Shown here piece by piece: positions 12,196 to 22,834 of a stretch of 64,000 nucleotides of DNA. Source of the stretch: Montifringilla adamsi (lineage: Eukaryota; Chordata; Aves; Passeriformes; Passeridae). The notes beneath the pieces were generated by a model, which did no database searches, was not told the origin of the DNA, and saw only the letters and a program-made list of their open reading frames with translations. Both the position numbers and the translations under genes were made by a program. How positions within the stretch are numbered: position 1 is the first letter of the stretch; each line of letters starts with the position of its first letter. The stretch covers positions 13,381,752-13,445,751 of the forward strand of contig JAGGNK010013558.1 of NCBI GenBank assembly GCA_017590115.1, read 5' to 3'.

Positions 12196-13374
12196 GATAA
12201 AAACTCTAAGATAACAGATTTTTGTTCCCTAATACATTTGCTTCTTTAAAAATCTCTGTTTTCAAACCTGACAGGAAAACATATTCAACTTTCCATAGTC
12301 TGTTTTTACCTCCTTCCAAAGCATCCCAGCCAGGGACTGGATTATTCTGCCTTGAACAAAAAAGAAATCTGAAATTCCTGGCAGAGAGGGATCCTGTGCT
12401 GCCTATAGGCATGAAAAAGGATTGGTTCCAACTTCCAGCTTGGATACAGAATTTCAAAATACACACCAAGTAAACCCATAGATTAATGACAAATTAAACC
12501 CATGAGCCCAAATGCACAATGTTCAGGGCTCTGAAAATTCCACATGGTATGTGGTTGTCATCACTAGGAGCTGTTCTCTTTTACCTTCTCAGTGGCTGTT
12601 CTGTAACCCACCCTTTCCAGTTAAAATTCACAATAGATTCCAAGAAGTGTGTTCCAAGGAAATGCAATGAAAGGAATGGACACTCAGAGCATGCTTCTGA
12701 AAATCTATTTTACCTAAGCAAATACCGTATAACAATATTTCCAAGGTAACAGAAAAGTGAATGGCAGCCCTTCCATGAAGGAAGCTTAGCAGGTTGGCTC
12801 TGCCTGGGAGGGTTTTTGCAGCTACTGGTTGTACATCTTCTCACACTGTGTTAACAACTCAGCCAGACTCCAGTTGTTGCTGAAATTTCTTTTGGATCAT
12901 ATCTGTGTTGTATGATGGAGTCCAATTGTGAGCTTTTTGGCAGCTGTATAGACTACTAAGTCTCCACTAATTTGATTTCTTGTCTGAGAGTATACATCTT
13001 TAGGGAATTTACTGCTTGCTCATCTCTGAGTTCCAGTAATATGGCACAAACAAAAACAAAATCCAAGGATGACTTATAACAAGAATTTTGCTAGTCACAG
13101 GACTTCTCCTTATAAACAGGATCCATTAGACCAGATGAAATGAAAAAGCAGTCAGGGACAAAAAATTGCAGTATCTGAGAAGTAGCCACTCTCTGAGGAA
13201 GAGAAAACTGTATTAACAATTTTGACTAAAAAGATGAATTCTCAACCGTTATCTCAAGCAGAACTTTTAGCAGTGCACCCATCTTACACTGTAAAGGAAA
13301 TGGAGTTTGGAAAATTAAAAAGAAAATGGGAATCTGTGGTTGACAAGGAAAGGGAAATAAAAACATCCTCAAAC

Positions 13375-13393
13375 TTTTTTCTTTTTTTTTTTT
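13375..13393. repeat. Poly(T) tract, T6-C-T12
   Basis: Simple T tract with one C interruption. Confidence 0.85.
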
Positions 13394-13979
13394 CCATATT
13401 GGAAAAGAGGAAATTAAATCTGAGTTGGCCAATTAGCCCCCACAGTCCCCAAAGGCAAGACAAGATCTTTTTGCAGGAAAGCCTTGAGGTGAAGCCAATT
13501 CAATTAATTTCCACAGCAAAACTGTCAAGATCCAAAAAACTAGGTGGAATAATGAACTGATTAAAACTTGTAATTGCAATTCAATGGATGAAACCATTAA
13601 TCACAGAGATGGCAACATTCTCTCTTTTCAAGACTGTGCTCGGATGAGTTGCCAACAAAAGGGATTGTAGGAATAAAGGGATAACATAAACTGGAAAAGG
13701 AGCTTCCTGGACAGAAAATTGTGTAGTTCCATGAGTGAGCTGAGGAAAAGAACAACCTTACCAAGACAATAAAAGACTAATAAAAAAAAAAAGTTTAGGA
13801 GTATTTTATTCTTATTCTTAATTCCTGAGCTCTCAGTGATTTACAACACTCACAGTCTGTGTCAATGATGTACTGAACAACACTCAAATCACACTCAAAG
13901 TAATTTCTTCCACCTTTAATTTCATGTGTGTCTAATATATTTCTCCTCTTACTTTTTTCTCTCACCCAGCCCTCCACTG

Positions 13980-14214
13980 CAGGTGCCTTGGCCTGATCTT
14001 CATTGTGCTGACAAGCTGCTGGTGCTGCTCCCAGAGCAGGACCTCAGAGGAGGGGAGGCCAGGCTGCCAGCTGGCAGCTCCTCCAGAGGTTCAGACACCT
14101 CCACCAGCCACACCTCTGCTGCTTTCCCAGCTGCTGCAGATGGTGCCGTGGCACAAACTGCATAGCAGAGGGAACGAGGAAAGCATGCCCCACTTCCACT
14201 GGAACAAAACCTGA
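13980..14214 (+). other. Weak candidate terminal exon (GC-rich block)
   Basis: A strong-looking acceptor ends at 13979: a pyrimidine tract from about 13940 followed by CACCCAG. The block that follows is more GC-rich than its surroundings. One frame runs from the acceptor to TGA at 14212-14214. It encodes a hydrophobic segment flanked by Cys residues (CRCLGLIFIVLTSCWCC), followed by a Pro/Ser-rich tail. AATAAA sits only 4 bases after the stop (14219-14224). However, a second plus frame and a minus frame are open too, as expected by chance in a GC-rich block, and I recognise no homologue. A real exon would be supported by RNA reads spliced at 13979. Confidence 0.15.
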
Positions 14215-14224
14215 TTTTAATAAA

Positions 14225-17200
14225 AGGCATTATTTTTTATCTAAGCTTTGAGAGACAACTCAACAGCTCGGATGAGCCATGCCATGACTCAAATGGCATG
14301 GCATTTTCATCATCTAAACTTCAACCTAACTTCTTTCTCTCCTGCTACTCTTTCAAGATTAAGCCACCATGATTAAGCTCAAGGGGTCAGCCAAGTCCCT
14401 CACCCTGTCTTTTGTCAGCCTAGGCTTTTGCTTTGGCTGGCTCCTCTATATCCTTGTTCTGAAGGGAAGGGTTAGACTGGGGTGTCCACTAAGCTGCTGA
14501 AAGTGTCAGCCAGGCTGGAGTGGGAGCTGACAGGATGATAAAGGGAAGTGGGTGGTGACAGAGAGGGTCAGAAGAGGTCTAAATGTCCTGTATTGTACCA
14601 AGTGTACATTGCACATAAAACCAATCAGGAAATTAAATAAAGAGCGTGGTAAGAAGGCACCACTGCATTCATGCCAAACCAGAATGGAAATCAGCAGAAG
14701 AGGAAAAAAATTGGATGTCACTTCATTTGGGTAGTTGCTTTGTCAGTGTGTAATATTTCCTGATGGTTGGATACCATTTAACTTAAAATTCCAATGAAGC
14801 CTACAGATTTTGTAATTATCAATGGTACCACTAAGTGGCTATTTTACAAGCAAGGAAGGTTCAAACCAGGGACATGAAAATATTTCTGCTGGAAAGAAGG
14901 AATGTGGAGAAATAGGGTGAGCATGAGTGAAAGCTCCTCTTAGCTGAACAGATTCTTCCCCTGGAGAGCCCTGGAGAAGCAAAGCTTAATTAATTGGAGC
15001 ACCATTGAAGCTCTGCAAAGAAAAAAGCCTATTAAGTCATTGCTCCACCCTCCAGAGCACAGCCCAATTCCCACTGAGCTATCCAGAACGGTGCTCAGTG
15101 TCTCTGGGGGTGAGCTTTCTGGAAATCCTAACTCACTGAGGCTCTTGTGCTCTCAGAAGCAAAAGAACTCTGACAACTTTGGGAAGGGAAAGGCAAAACT
15201 GCAGATCTCATGGTCTGCAAGAGTCTTTTCAAGGACTGGGTCTTTGCTTAAGAAATAAAGTAGAAGACATGAGAAAAGTAAAAGAAGAAGGTAGGAAAGT
15301 GGATTTTCACCTTCTCTTTTGCACTAATCAAATTCATTCTTCCCTCCAAAATATGTTTCCAATCAGAAGACTGCTCTCCACTTCAGATGTGAGAGCTGCA
15401 GGGAGTGGTAGAGTTTCTGTCTCTCACAAATTACTGCAGCCAACAGAAATGCAGCTTATTACAAACAAGCAAGATCTGAGCTGTTTGCTAAGTTTTTTGA
15501 CCTCATTGGAGACATACCAAGCAACTGCCACCCACACCACTTTAGGAGCAAATAAATGCAGCCTTGAATTAAGTGGTGTTTTAATGGACTGGATTTCTCC
15601 CTCTGCCTTTTTAAAATTTATTTTGGAAGCCAGCTGCAGCTTCCAGATCTTGCTCCTAATATGCAAAAGTTCATTACTAATTTATTATTAGCTTATTTTG
15701 CCACTAATGATCCAAATGAAGACTTGCCTGTCAACTAACCCACATCAAGAGAGATAAAAAAATAACTTCTCAACTTGATTTAAAGGCTACAGCTTCTAAG
15801 TTGTGGGAGCAATGTGGGAGTTCAGAACATTTAGAAGCTCCAGGGACAGTTTAGAGGCATGGGTGATTTTAGAATGAAGGGAGGGTGAATGTACTCCTTT
15901 GCCATAGGGAAATGAAGAACTGCATTGAGCAATTGACATTCTGGACAGCAATGCAAAAAGGAGAAAAGGTTCACTTATTTCCATCTGGAAATAGCCTTCC
16001 TGGCACTTAGCAGAGTGGAAAGCTCCCTGCCTCCAGCCTGCCTTGAGATGCCATATTTTCAAGGTGTTGTCTGAATTCTTAGTCCTGTTGTACTGACTAA
16101 CACCACCAGGATTCTCAAAGCAAGTTCCCTCCCAACAGCCTTCTATCCCACAAAATTCATCTGACCTCACTTCTGCACAGGAACCTATTTCAAGCCTTCA
16201 TTTTTCCAACAGTACAAGAGTAGATGGGAACAAGCTACCTTGTGTTCATCAAGGATACAGGGATGCACACAGGCAATACTTTGACGGACTTGAGCTGAAA
16301 ATACAGTGTCCTGTTCACTTGCCAAAAGCCTGTCACAGAGCCAGATCACAAGGGGTACAAGTCAAGGGACTGGTGATATTGGACAGGCACTGGGATGATC
16401 CTAAGATAGCTGCTTGTACATATTGAGCACTAAATATGAAATTATAGTGCTGAGATAGGGCTCTGGGGCTTCCACCCCGCTTACGCACCCTGGACTCTCC
16501 CTGGCTTCACTATTTTGGGATCCTGGAAAACCAACCCATTTAGAAGACAGCCAATGCCAAGATCCCATTTTAGAGTCTCCAAAATCTGCTGTTCCCTTCC
16601 AGGTGACCTCACCAGTCTTTCTGAAATCTCCAACACTCCTGCAGGTCCCCCAGAGATCACACTGGGATATGTTTACACTGCCTTTCACTCTTCTTTTCAA
16701 GACCTTGGCCATGTTTATTGATTTATGCTTTGTTTCCCAGCACTGCGTTTCTGCTGAAGGTGACCCCGTGCTTCCCAGACTGGAGTGTTACTCTTTCGAG
16801 GTCATGCTCTAATGCCTGCCTGGCTCCTGTAAAACATCACTCTCTGAACAGCTCCTGATGGATGTTTTGGTCAAGAGTTCTGCTTATTGCATGTCAAACA
16901 TGGCTCAAAAATGAGCACAGGCTGACTGCCTTGATGAGGTGAAGCCAGGATCACATCCAAAGTTCTTTTTGTTCTAAAGGTCAACAACACATCAACTTTT
17001 CCAACAGGCTTTCCTATGGCTGTAATTCCAAATCTTTTGCTCGGTGTAGTCCAACAAATATGTTTTGGAAAATCATGAGTTTGTGGAAAAAGGTGTACTA
17101 AATAAGCATGGGGGGGAAATAGAACTTTCTGCCTTCAGATCACAAGAAGAAATCGAATTTTGTCTTTAGAAACCAACTGATCTTGCCATTTTTCTGTTGG

Positions 17201-18495
17201 CAACTGATGGAGCTCCACTGTGGCTAAATTTTCAGAAAGATTTCCTACAGATAGGCCCAGAAACTAATATTTTAACTTTTTATTAAGGCGTTAATTTTAA
17301 AATGTATTAAGATGAGAGTCATGCCACCTTTATATTTAAAATTGAGAGAGTAACCAAAGTTTTTTAATTGAGTTCAAGATTGTCAGCATCCCCTCCCAGC
17401 AGACACCACACCAGTATGTGCTGTACATACACCCACTTCACAGGGTTACCATTCTAATTCTCGTTACTGAAAAACTTCTGAAACTAACTCAAACATTTCC
17501 TTCAATCATCCAAACAATTGCTGCTTGTGCTACTACATTTAAAGAGAAAATCATTCCATTCTCCAAACTTGCATTGTTTTCTGAAGGTGTTTACAGACAT
17601 CGATGAAATCTCCCCCAAGCTATTTCTTTACTACACTACAGAGCTTTGGTTCCTCACATCTCTCCTCCCTCTGTTTCTCCTATCCCTCCAAGGCATGGAA
17701 TTATATGTGGAGGACAAGAATCACACACTACCACAAAGTGCTACAAACGAGAGTAAAGTATCAGTGCTAACAGTGCCTGTGTTTGAGATAGTCTGAATAA
17801 CAAAATACAAGGTATTCCTGTGATATAACACAGCACAGCCTACAAACATGATGCAAACTATCTTGATATATATCAGCAGAAAATCTTGTCAAAATACATC
17901 TTTATACATCCTCACAAAATGTTGTCCTATGCTTTGCTAACAATTGGGAGGAGAAATTTATAAAGAATGACACTGTTGTATTTCTAAATTAAGGTAGAGA
18001 GGACAGACAGAAGAATGGGAAAATCCAATCTAGATTTTTCTCCCAGGGAAAAAGAAATGCTTTGAAGTATAATGAAGTCAGTGTGTTTGAGTCTGCATTT
18101 TCAGAGTAATGTAACACTGCAGAATGGGATTAGAGTGTTCGCAGCAACACGGTTTCTACCACGAGGCAGAGCCATCCCCCTGCAATGCTGAGTCACACAG
18201 GCCATCATGAGCGAGATCTGTCAGCTTCTTCACCTGATTAAATCAAAAGTGGATCCATGGAAACAGCAGTACTTCATGACTTTGCTGGGAGCCCTCCATG
18301 AAAGGCCACCCTCGGCTGTGGCCACCCTTGGAGGCCAGGCAGACATTCAGGTGGGAAGCAGCTGGCATGGATCACCAATTCCCAATCATTGTCCATTCCA
18401 GTCCTCAGCTGTGCATGCTTTTCCTCATAGAAGAAAACAACAAACTTCAGTCCCCTCCCATCAATAGAAATGCTTTCAAGTTTTACTTGTACAGG
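14225..18495. other. Unique non-coding sequence
   Basis: No gene or recognisable transposon. The longest open frame (15179-15691, 170 codons) has no motif and contains nothing protein-like that I recognise. The block 18070-18245 looks information-rich and carries an NF-E2/MARE-like site listed separately. Confidence 0.55.
18186..18196 (+). promoter_or_regulatory. MARE/NF-E2-like site, TGCTGAGTCAC
   Basis: TGCTGAGTCA is the classical half-MARE plus AP-1 core bound by NF-E2, NRF2 and small Maf dimers. The site is seen directly; function is inference. A similar core occurs at 21648-21657. Confidence 0.25.
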
Positions 18496-18654
18496 ATAAA
18501 GAACCAAAGAAGATAAAGTTTAATTATTTCCTATATTTAATAACGTCCTTAAACTTTCAGCATGTTTTTGGAGCTAAAGCATAAAGAACCAAAGAAGATA
18601 AAGTTTATTTCCTATATTTAATAACGTCCTTAAACTTTCAGCATGTTTTTGGAG
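18496..18654 (+). repeat. Tandem duplication, period 85 bp, two copies
   Basis: Copy 1 (18496-18573) and copy 2 (18581-18654) both begin ATAAAGAACC and end TTTTTGGAG. They differ only by a 4-base AATT-type indel near their 30th base. A 7-base linker (CTAAAGC) separates them. Near-identity means a recent event, a local duplication or a two-unit minisatellite. The unit has no similarity to the transposons recognised in this window. Confidence 0.92.
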
Positions 18655-19169
18655 TTTGGCATCTTTTGCATAAATGGACCAGATTCTGATCCTGCTCTGA
18701 AAGCATTTCATTTTGCCACAAAGACCACCAATGAGCTCCAGTGTTTTTGTACTCACTTGAAAATCTACCAAAAGTGTTTCCTGAAGACCCATGACACCTG
18801 ATGACCCAGACATCACTTTCCCAGCTTCCCTGAGAATGTCTCCACACCTCTCTTCTTTCCTGAGAAAACACTCCCGGTTTTCAGCATCTCCTGAAGTTTG
18901 AATCCCCAAACAAGCCCCAAACAGAAGAATATCAAAAAGAGACAAGTCAGTGATGCAGACAAAATTCTGCCATTCTGTGTAAAAGTAGTTTTCATCCTCT
19001 GCTGGAATAATGTGCTCAGGCTTAGTCACTAAAAAGGCCAAGCAGAAAGAGACAGCGGAGGCAGCAAAAGTAGGTTGGATTATTATGCATTATTATAAAG
19101 TGGGAAGAAAGTAATCCATTAGAAGGAAAATGAAAAGCTTTGGGATGATGAGGGGTAAAAGAGGGAGAG
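18655..19169. other. Unique non-coding sequence
   Basis: Nothing recognised. The minus-strand open frame 18574-19041 runs through copy 2 of the duplication and has no recognisable domain. Confidence 0.5.
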
Positions 19170-19600
19170 TAGACATATGAGAGAGCACTGCAGATAATGT
19201 CTAGAAGGGCAATTACTGGTTCCCTTTCTCTTTACTCTTTCCCATAACACAAGACCTGGAGGGCAACATGCAATTAAGGGCCACCCATTGAAAACATACC
19301 AAAATGAAACACTATTTAGTGTGTAATTAACCTGTGGAACTCAGTCCCACATGGCATTCTGGGGACAAAGAACTCAGAGCCCAGGAAGGATTAGACACTG
19401 CTAAGAAGTGGTAAGATAGCATTTCCCATTCCACCAGCTGGATAAAAATAAAGTACAAAGAATATCAATCCTCCAGCTTCAGGGCCTAAGTTGTTCATTG
19501 TGATCAGCAGCAGGTAAAGCTCAGCAGGATGTGAAAGATGCAGTTCTGCCAGTGAAAGCTTTAGTGCACGGCCCTTTCCTGTGTGCTGCTTGTCACTTAT
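19170..19600 (+). mobile_element. Ancient CR1-type LINE, 3' region
   Basis: Several blocks appear in the order expected for the old amniote CR1 3' end. CATAACACAAGACC is at about 19241. AATTAACCTGTGGAACTCA, at about 19325, is the block that normally follows the reading frame. AGGATTAGACA is at about 19385, and CCTCCAGCTTCAGGGCCTAAG at about 19470. The copy is strongly diverged and carries small indels. It looks like an insertion older than the bird radiation. It ends about 40 bp before a MIR-type SINE in the same orientation. Confidence 0.75.
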
Positions 19601-19639
19601 CTCAGATGCTGATATGGCTCCTACAGCTCCAGTATGAGT

Positions 19640-19820
19640 TCATTACAATCAGTAACATATTCATCATCACAATAGCCTGAGAAGGCACAGAACTTTTTTC
19701 CCTATTGTACAGACTGTGAACAAAAAGGTTAGGGACATGCTGGAGGTCACACAGGAGAGAGGAGCAGAGCACTGCGCTGCTCCCCGCATCCATCCTCATC
19801 ACTAGACCCTACAGCAAGGC
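19640..19820 (+). mobile_element. MIR-type ancient SINE
   Basis: The order of blocks follows the MIR core and tail. There is a TCATCATCACAATAGCCTGAG segment near 19660. A CCCTATTGTACAGACTGTGAAC segment near 19700 stands for the usual CCCATTTTACAGATGAGGAAAC. It is followed by GGTCACACAG near 19744, GCAGAGCACTGCGCTG, and an ACTAGACCCTA end. The tRNA-derived head is not recognisable. MIR-like elements are shared by all amniotes and are not active in birds, so this is a fossil copy. Confidence 0.68.
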
Positions 19821-21647
19821 AGACCAAAGAGACAGCTGGGAAAGGAGACAGATCCATTTCCAGGCCTCTGTCAAACACAGGTGTCCCAACACTAAGCACA
19901 GCAGCAATTTAATTAAACAGCATCCCCAGCACAATGCACACAACATCCGCCTCAGCCAAACCATGAGCACAGTTCCAGGGACCCAGCCCCCAGGTGGGAC
20001 CTCCCAGCAGGAGTCTCTGGCCTTGCTGACACACAGCACGAGCTCAGTAGCTGGTTTGTCCTTTGGGATGAATTCCAGCTGGCCATGCTGGATGGCACAA
20101 TGGTTCAGCATGCAATATGTCCCTCCTGCTGTGATGCATCTCTAGGGGTTTAGTGCATGCAGCCCGCTCAGGGTCAGGCCATGAAGCTGCTGCATGTTTT
20201 ATTTACCCAAGCAGTGCTGGCCACTCCCATGGGTTGCATGATCTACCAAACTTTTAAAGGGACAGATATACAGAAACCAGGTCTTTCCTCCATGTGGGAA
20301 TGGGTCACCTTTTGTTTTTTGTTTTTCTTTTTACAAATGGCTAGCTATATGCACTCTGTATCAATTTTTATATTATCATATATATTTTAATATACTTAAC
20401 TAAGTAATTTATCAGTCCTTCTCTGATGATAACTACAGCACTCCTTTAACATTCCTGTTTCTTTCCTTTTCTCTCTTACTCTTCACCTTTTCTTTTCCTG
20501 GAGCAGCTTTGCCCTGAGGTGGAAATGTAAAGGTCCACCACAATCTTTATTGGAGAAAAGAGTCCCATTTGAAGCTGATTCAGAGATACGATGAATGCAC
20601 AGGTCATTTTGAGAATAAAACATAAAGACACACTAACCATAAAAGTTTTATTTCCTTCACAAGTGATAAGCATGTATGAAGGAAAGACTTTTCTTTTCGC
20701 TACCTTTGGCCTGCAGTGGAACACTTGTTAAAAAATGTTCCTTGATACTAATCTCCAACTGGTGTTTGACTTATCTTGAACTCTCAAATGTCACCAGCTT
20801 TCAACTGGTGCTGTGAAAAGGCCTAACTTACATATCTATAAAAGAGCTCTATTTTAACCAAGTCTCATTCTTTCTTCCTTCCTCCCTGTCTTTTTTCTTT
20901 CCCTCCTTTCTATCTTTATTCTGCCACCATATTTCTGCTTTGATTTTGAGTTCTAATACAAAAAAGGGCAAGGGAGAAGCTATAAATTATACAGAATAAA
21001 ACTACTCTTAATTTGTCTAAGCCCCCTTTAAATTAACACATTTTTCCTTACTCTGACCTAGCACAACATTTTAGACTAAATTTGCCTTTTAAGAGGTTGT
21101 TCTACTTCACCAGGGCAACAGTCAGCTTTTCTGAGCTGGATAGTGCATCCTGAAGAGATGCCAAGAGCACCCTGCAAAGGTGAAGAAGGTGCTTCTTCAG
21201 AAACACAAAGACATGGGATGGGAAAGGAAAAGTGGATGCTCACAAAGATTAGGGATGAACACGTTTAATGTCATCTGTTCCAACCTGCAGCTCTATACTG
21301 AAGTGTTACTACAAACCAAAATTCTCTGTCCCTTTGATTGTATGTCCCTGAAAATAATAAATCTTCATTGCACAGTAGATTTCCATGGGCCCCCCTTCCC
21401 AAGCCAAGTAATGCAGGCGATTTGGGCACTCTTCAATAAGGGAAGCATCAAACAATGAAGGATGAGGCTCAGGATGTACCTGACAAAGATCAGTAGAAAA
21501 TTGCTTCCTTAATGGGATCTTGTTATGAATCAGTAGATCAAAAATCTAATCAAGCACATTTCACCACTAACATCACAGGGAGATCACAGGCAAGTGCAAG
21601 TCACAGATTCCTTGATCATTGGCTTGATGGGCTCAAGATGATGCAAA

Positions 21648-21657
21648 GCTGAGTCAC
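21648..21657 (+). promoter_or_regulatory. ARE/MARE-like site, GCTGAGTCAC
   Basis: The reverse complement GTGACTCAGC fits the antioxidant-response consensus RTGACnnnGC, and it contains a full AP-1 core. Second such 10-mer in the window (see 18186-18196). Function is inference only. Confidence 0.22.
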
Positions 21658-22813
21658 GCAGCTGGACAGAGGGATACAAGAATAATGATGACATTGCCCC
21701 TTTGAGGAAAGGAAGGACTCAAATCCCATGTTCAGAAAGACTGCCAGAAATTGTCAGTGCTCCACATTATTCCTTAATCTGAAGCATCATTAGATTATTG
21801 GCTCTGAAGTTCACACTCTGAAAAGTAATTTGGTTCTCTAATAAGGCATCGAGGCAGGGCACCAGTGAGCCAATATACCACAGGAGGATAATGATATGGG
21901 TAGTTCTCTCCTTTCTGCTGGTGTCTTATCTCCCAGATCTCAACACTGGACACACTTTCCATAGTACTGCTCATCTGAGCATATCAAAATTCTTTATAGA
22001 TGTTCATTATAAGTAATTACCAGGCAGCACGTGTGAATAATTTACAGGATGGTAGAAGAGAAATTTCTACTACTCTCACACTTTTTCTCTCGTTGCAGTT
22101 TTAACATTTTTAAAATTTGTTCTCCCTCTTTTTCTGACCAGTAAAGAATAAGAATATCAGTAATTTGAATAACTTCCTAAATCACATCTGTAGGTGCCTA
22201 TAGTTACAAATGCCTAGCCCTAAATTTGGGGGCAAATCTAAAGCAACAGCCTAAGACAGAGATCCCTTCTAGAACCAGTTGTGCCAATGGAAGGGTTTCT
22301 GCCTCCAGCTGGATATTCTTAACTAACATGAGCTGCTCCATCAGCACTAACTTAGCTTTTTTATCCAGGTAAAACATAACAGTAATCAGTAAGGAGGTGT
22401 GAGCTACAAGGCAGTAAGTGGGAGAGAATCTGACTCCAAAACACACCCCACTAATATCTTGAGAAAGTCTGAGAAATTAACAGACCTGAACTCATTAAAT
22501 TCAGTCAGAATCTCTTCTCAATGTGTCTCATTAACACAAATACAGTTTAAGCATATGAAGATCCTTTATTGATCAACAGGGGAAAAGAAACCTTTTCTTT
22601 TCAGATTTGCTGGGGTTTTCTCCTCCATTTTCTGCAGAGATTTTACACAATTCTGTTCACTCAGTCTCTGCCTTTCATTTTTCCCAGTCAGCTTTGGGAT
22701 TCCATCTCCCAGGGCAGTCTACATTTAACAGTCACGAGCATTTAAAACATAACTGTGAATTGTCATAATTGTCATTTTGAGCAGAGGCTGGGATTTCTGG
22801 GGTTTGCTTCCTC

Positions 22814-22834
22814 TTTTTCTTTTTTTTTTTTTTT
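22814..22834. repeat. T-rich tract, T5-C-T15
   Basis: Simple low-complexity tract. Confidence 0.85.

Larger units (their letters stand above)
7703..13979. other. Unique non-coding sequence
   Basis: No gene is recognised. It contains T-rich tracts at 8844-8864 and 13375-13393, an A15 run at 12181-12195, A11 at 13782-13792, and T7A9 at 10035-10050. Open frames in this stretch lack recognisable motifs. The phrase near 10534-10550 resembles part of CR1 only weakly and is not called. Confidence 0.55.

Noticed and set aside
21645..21735. MIR tail-like phrases (GTCACGCAGCTGG ... GGACTCAAATCCC)
   Set aside because: The spacing is too long and no core precedes them.
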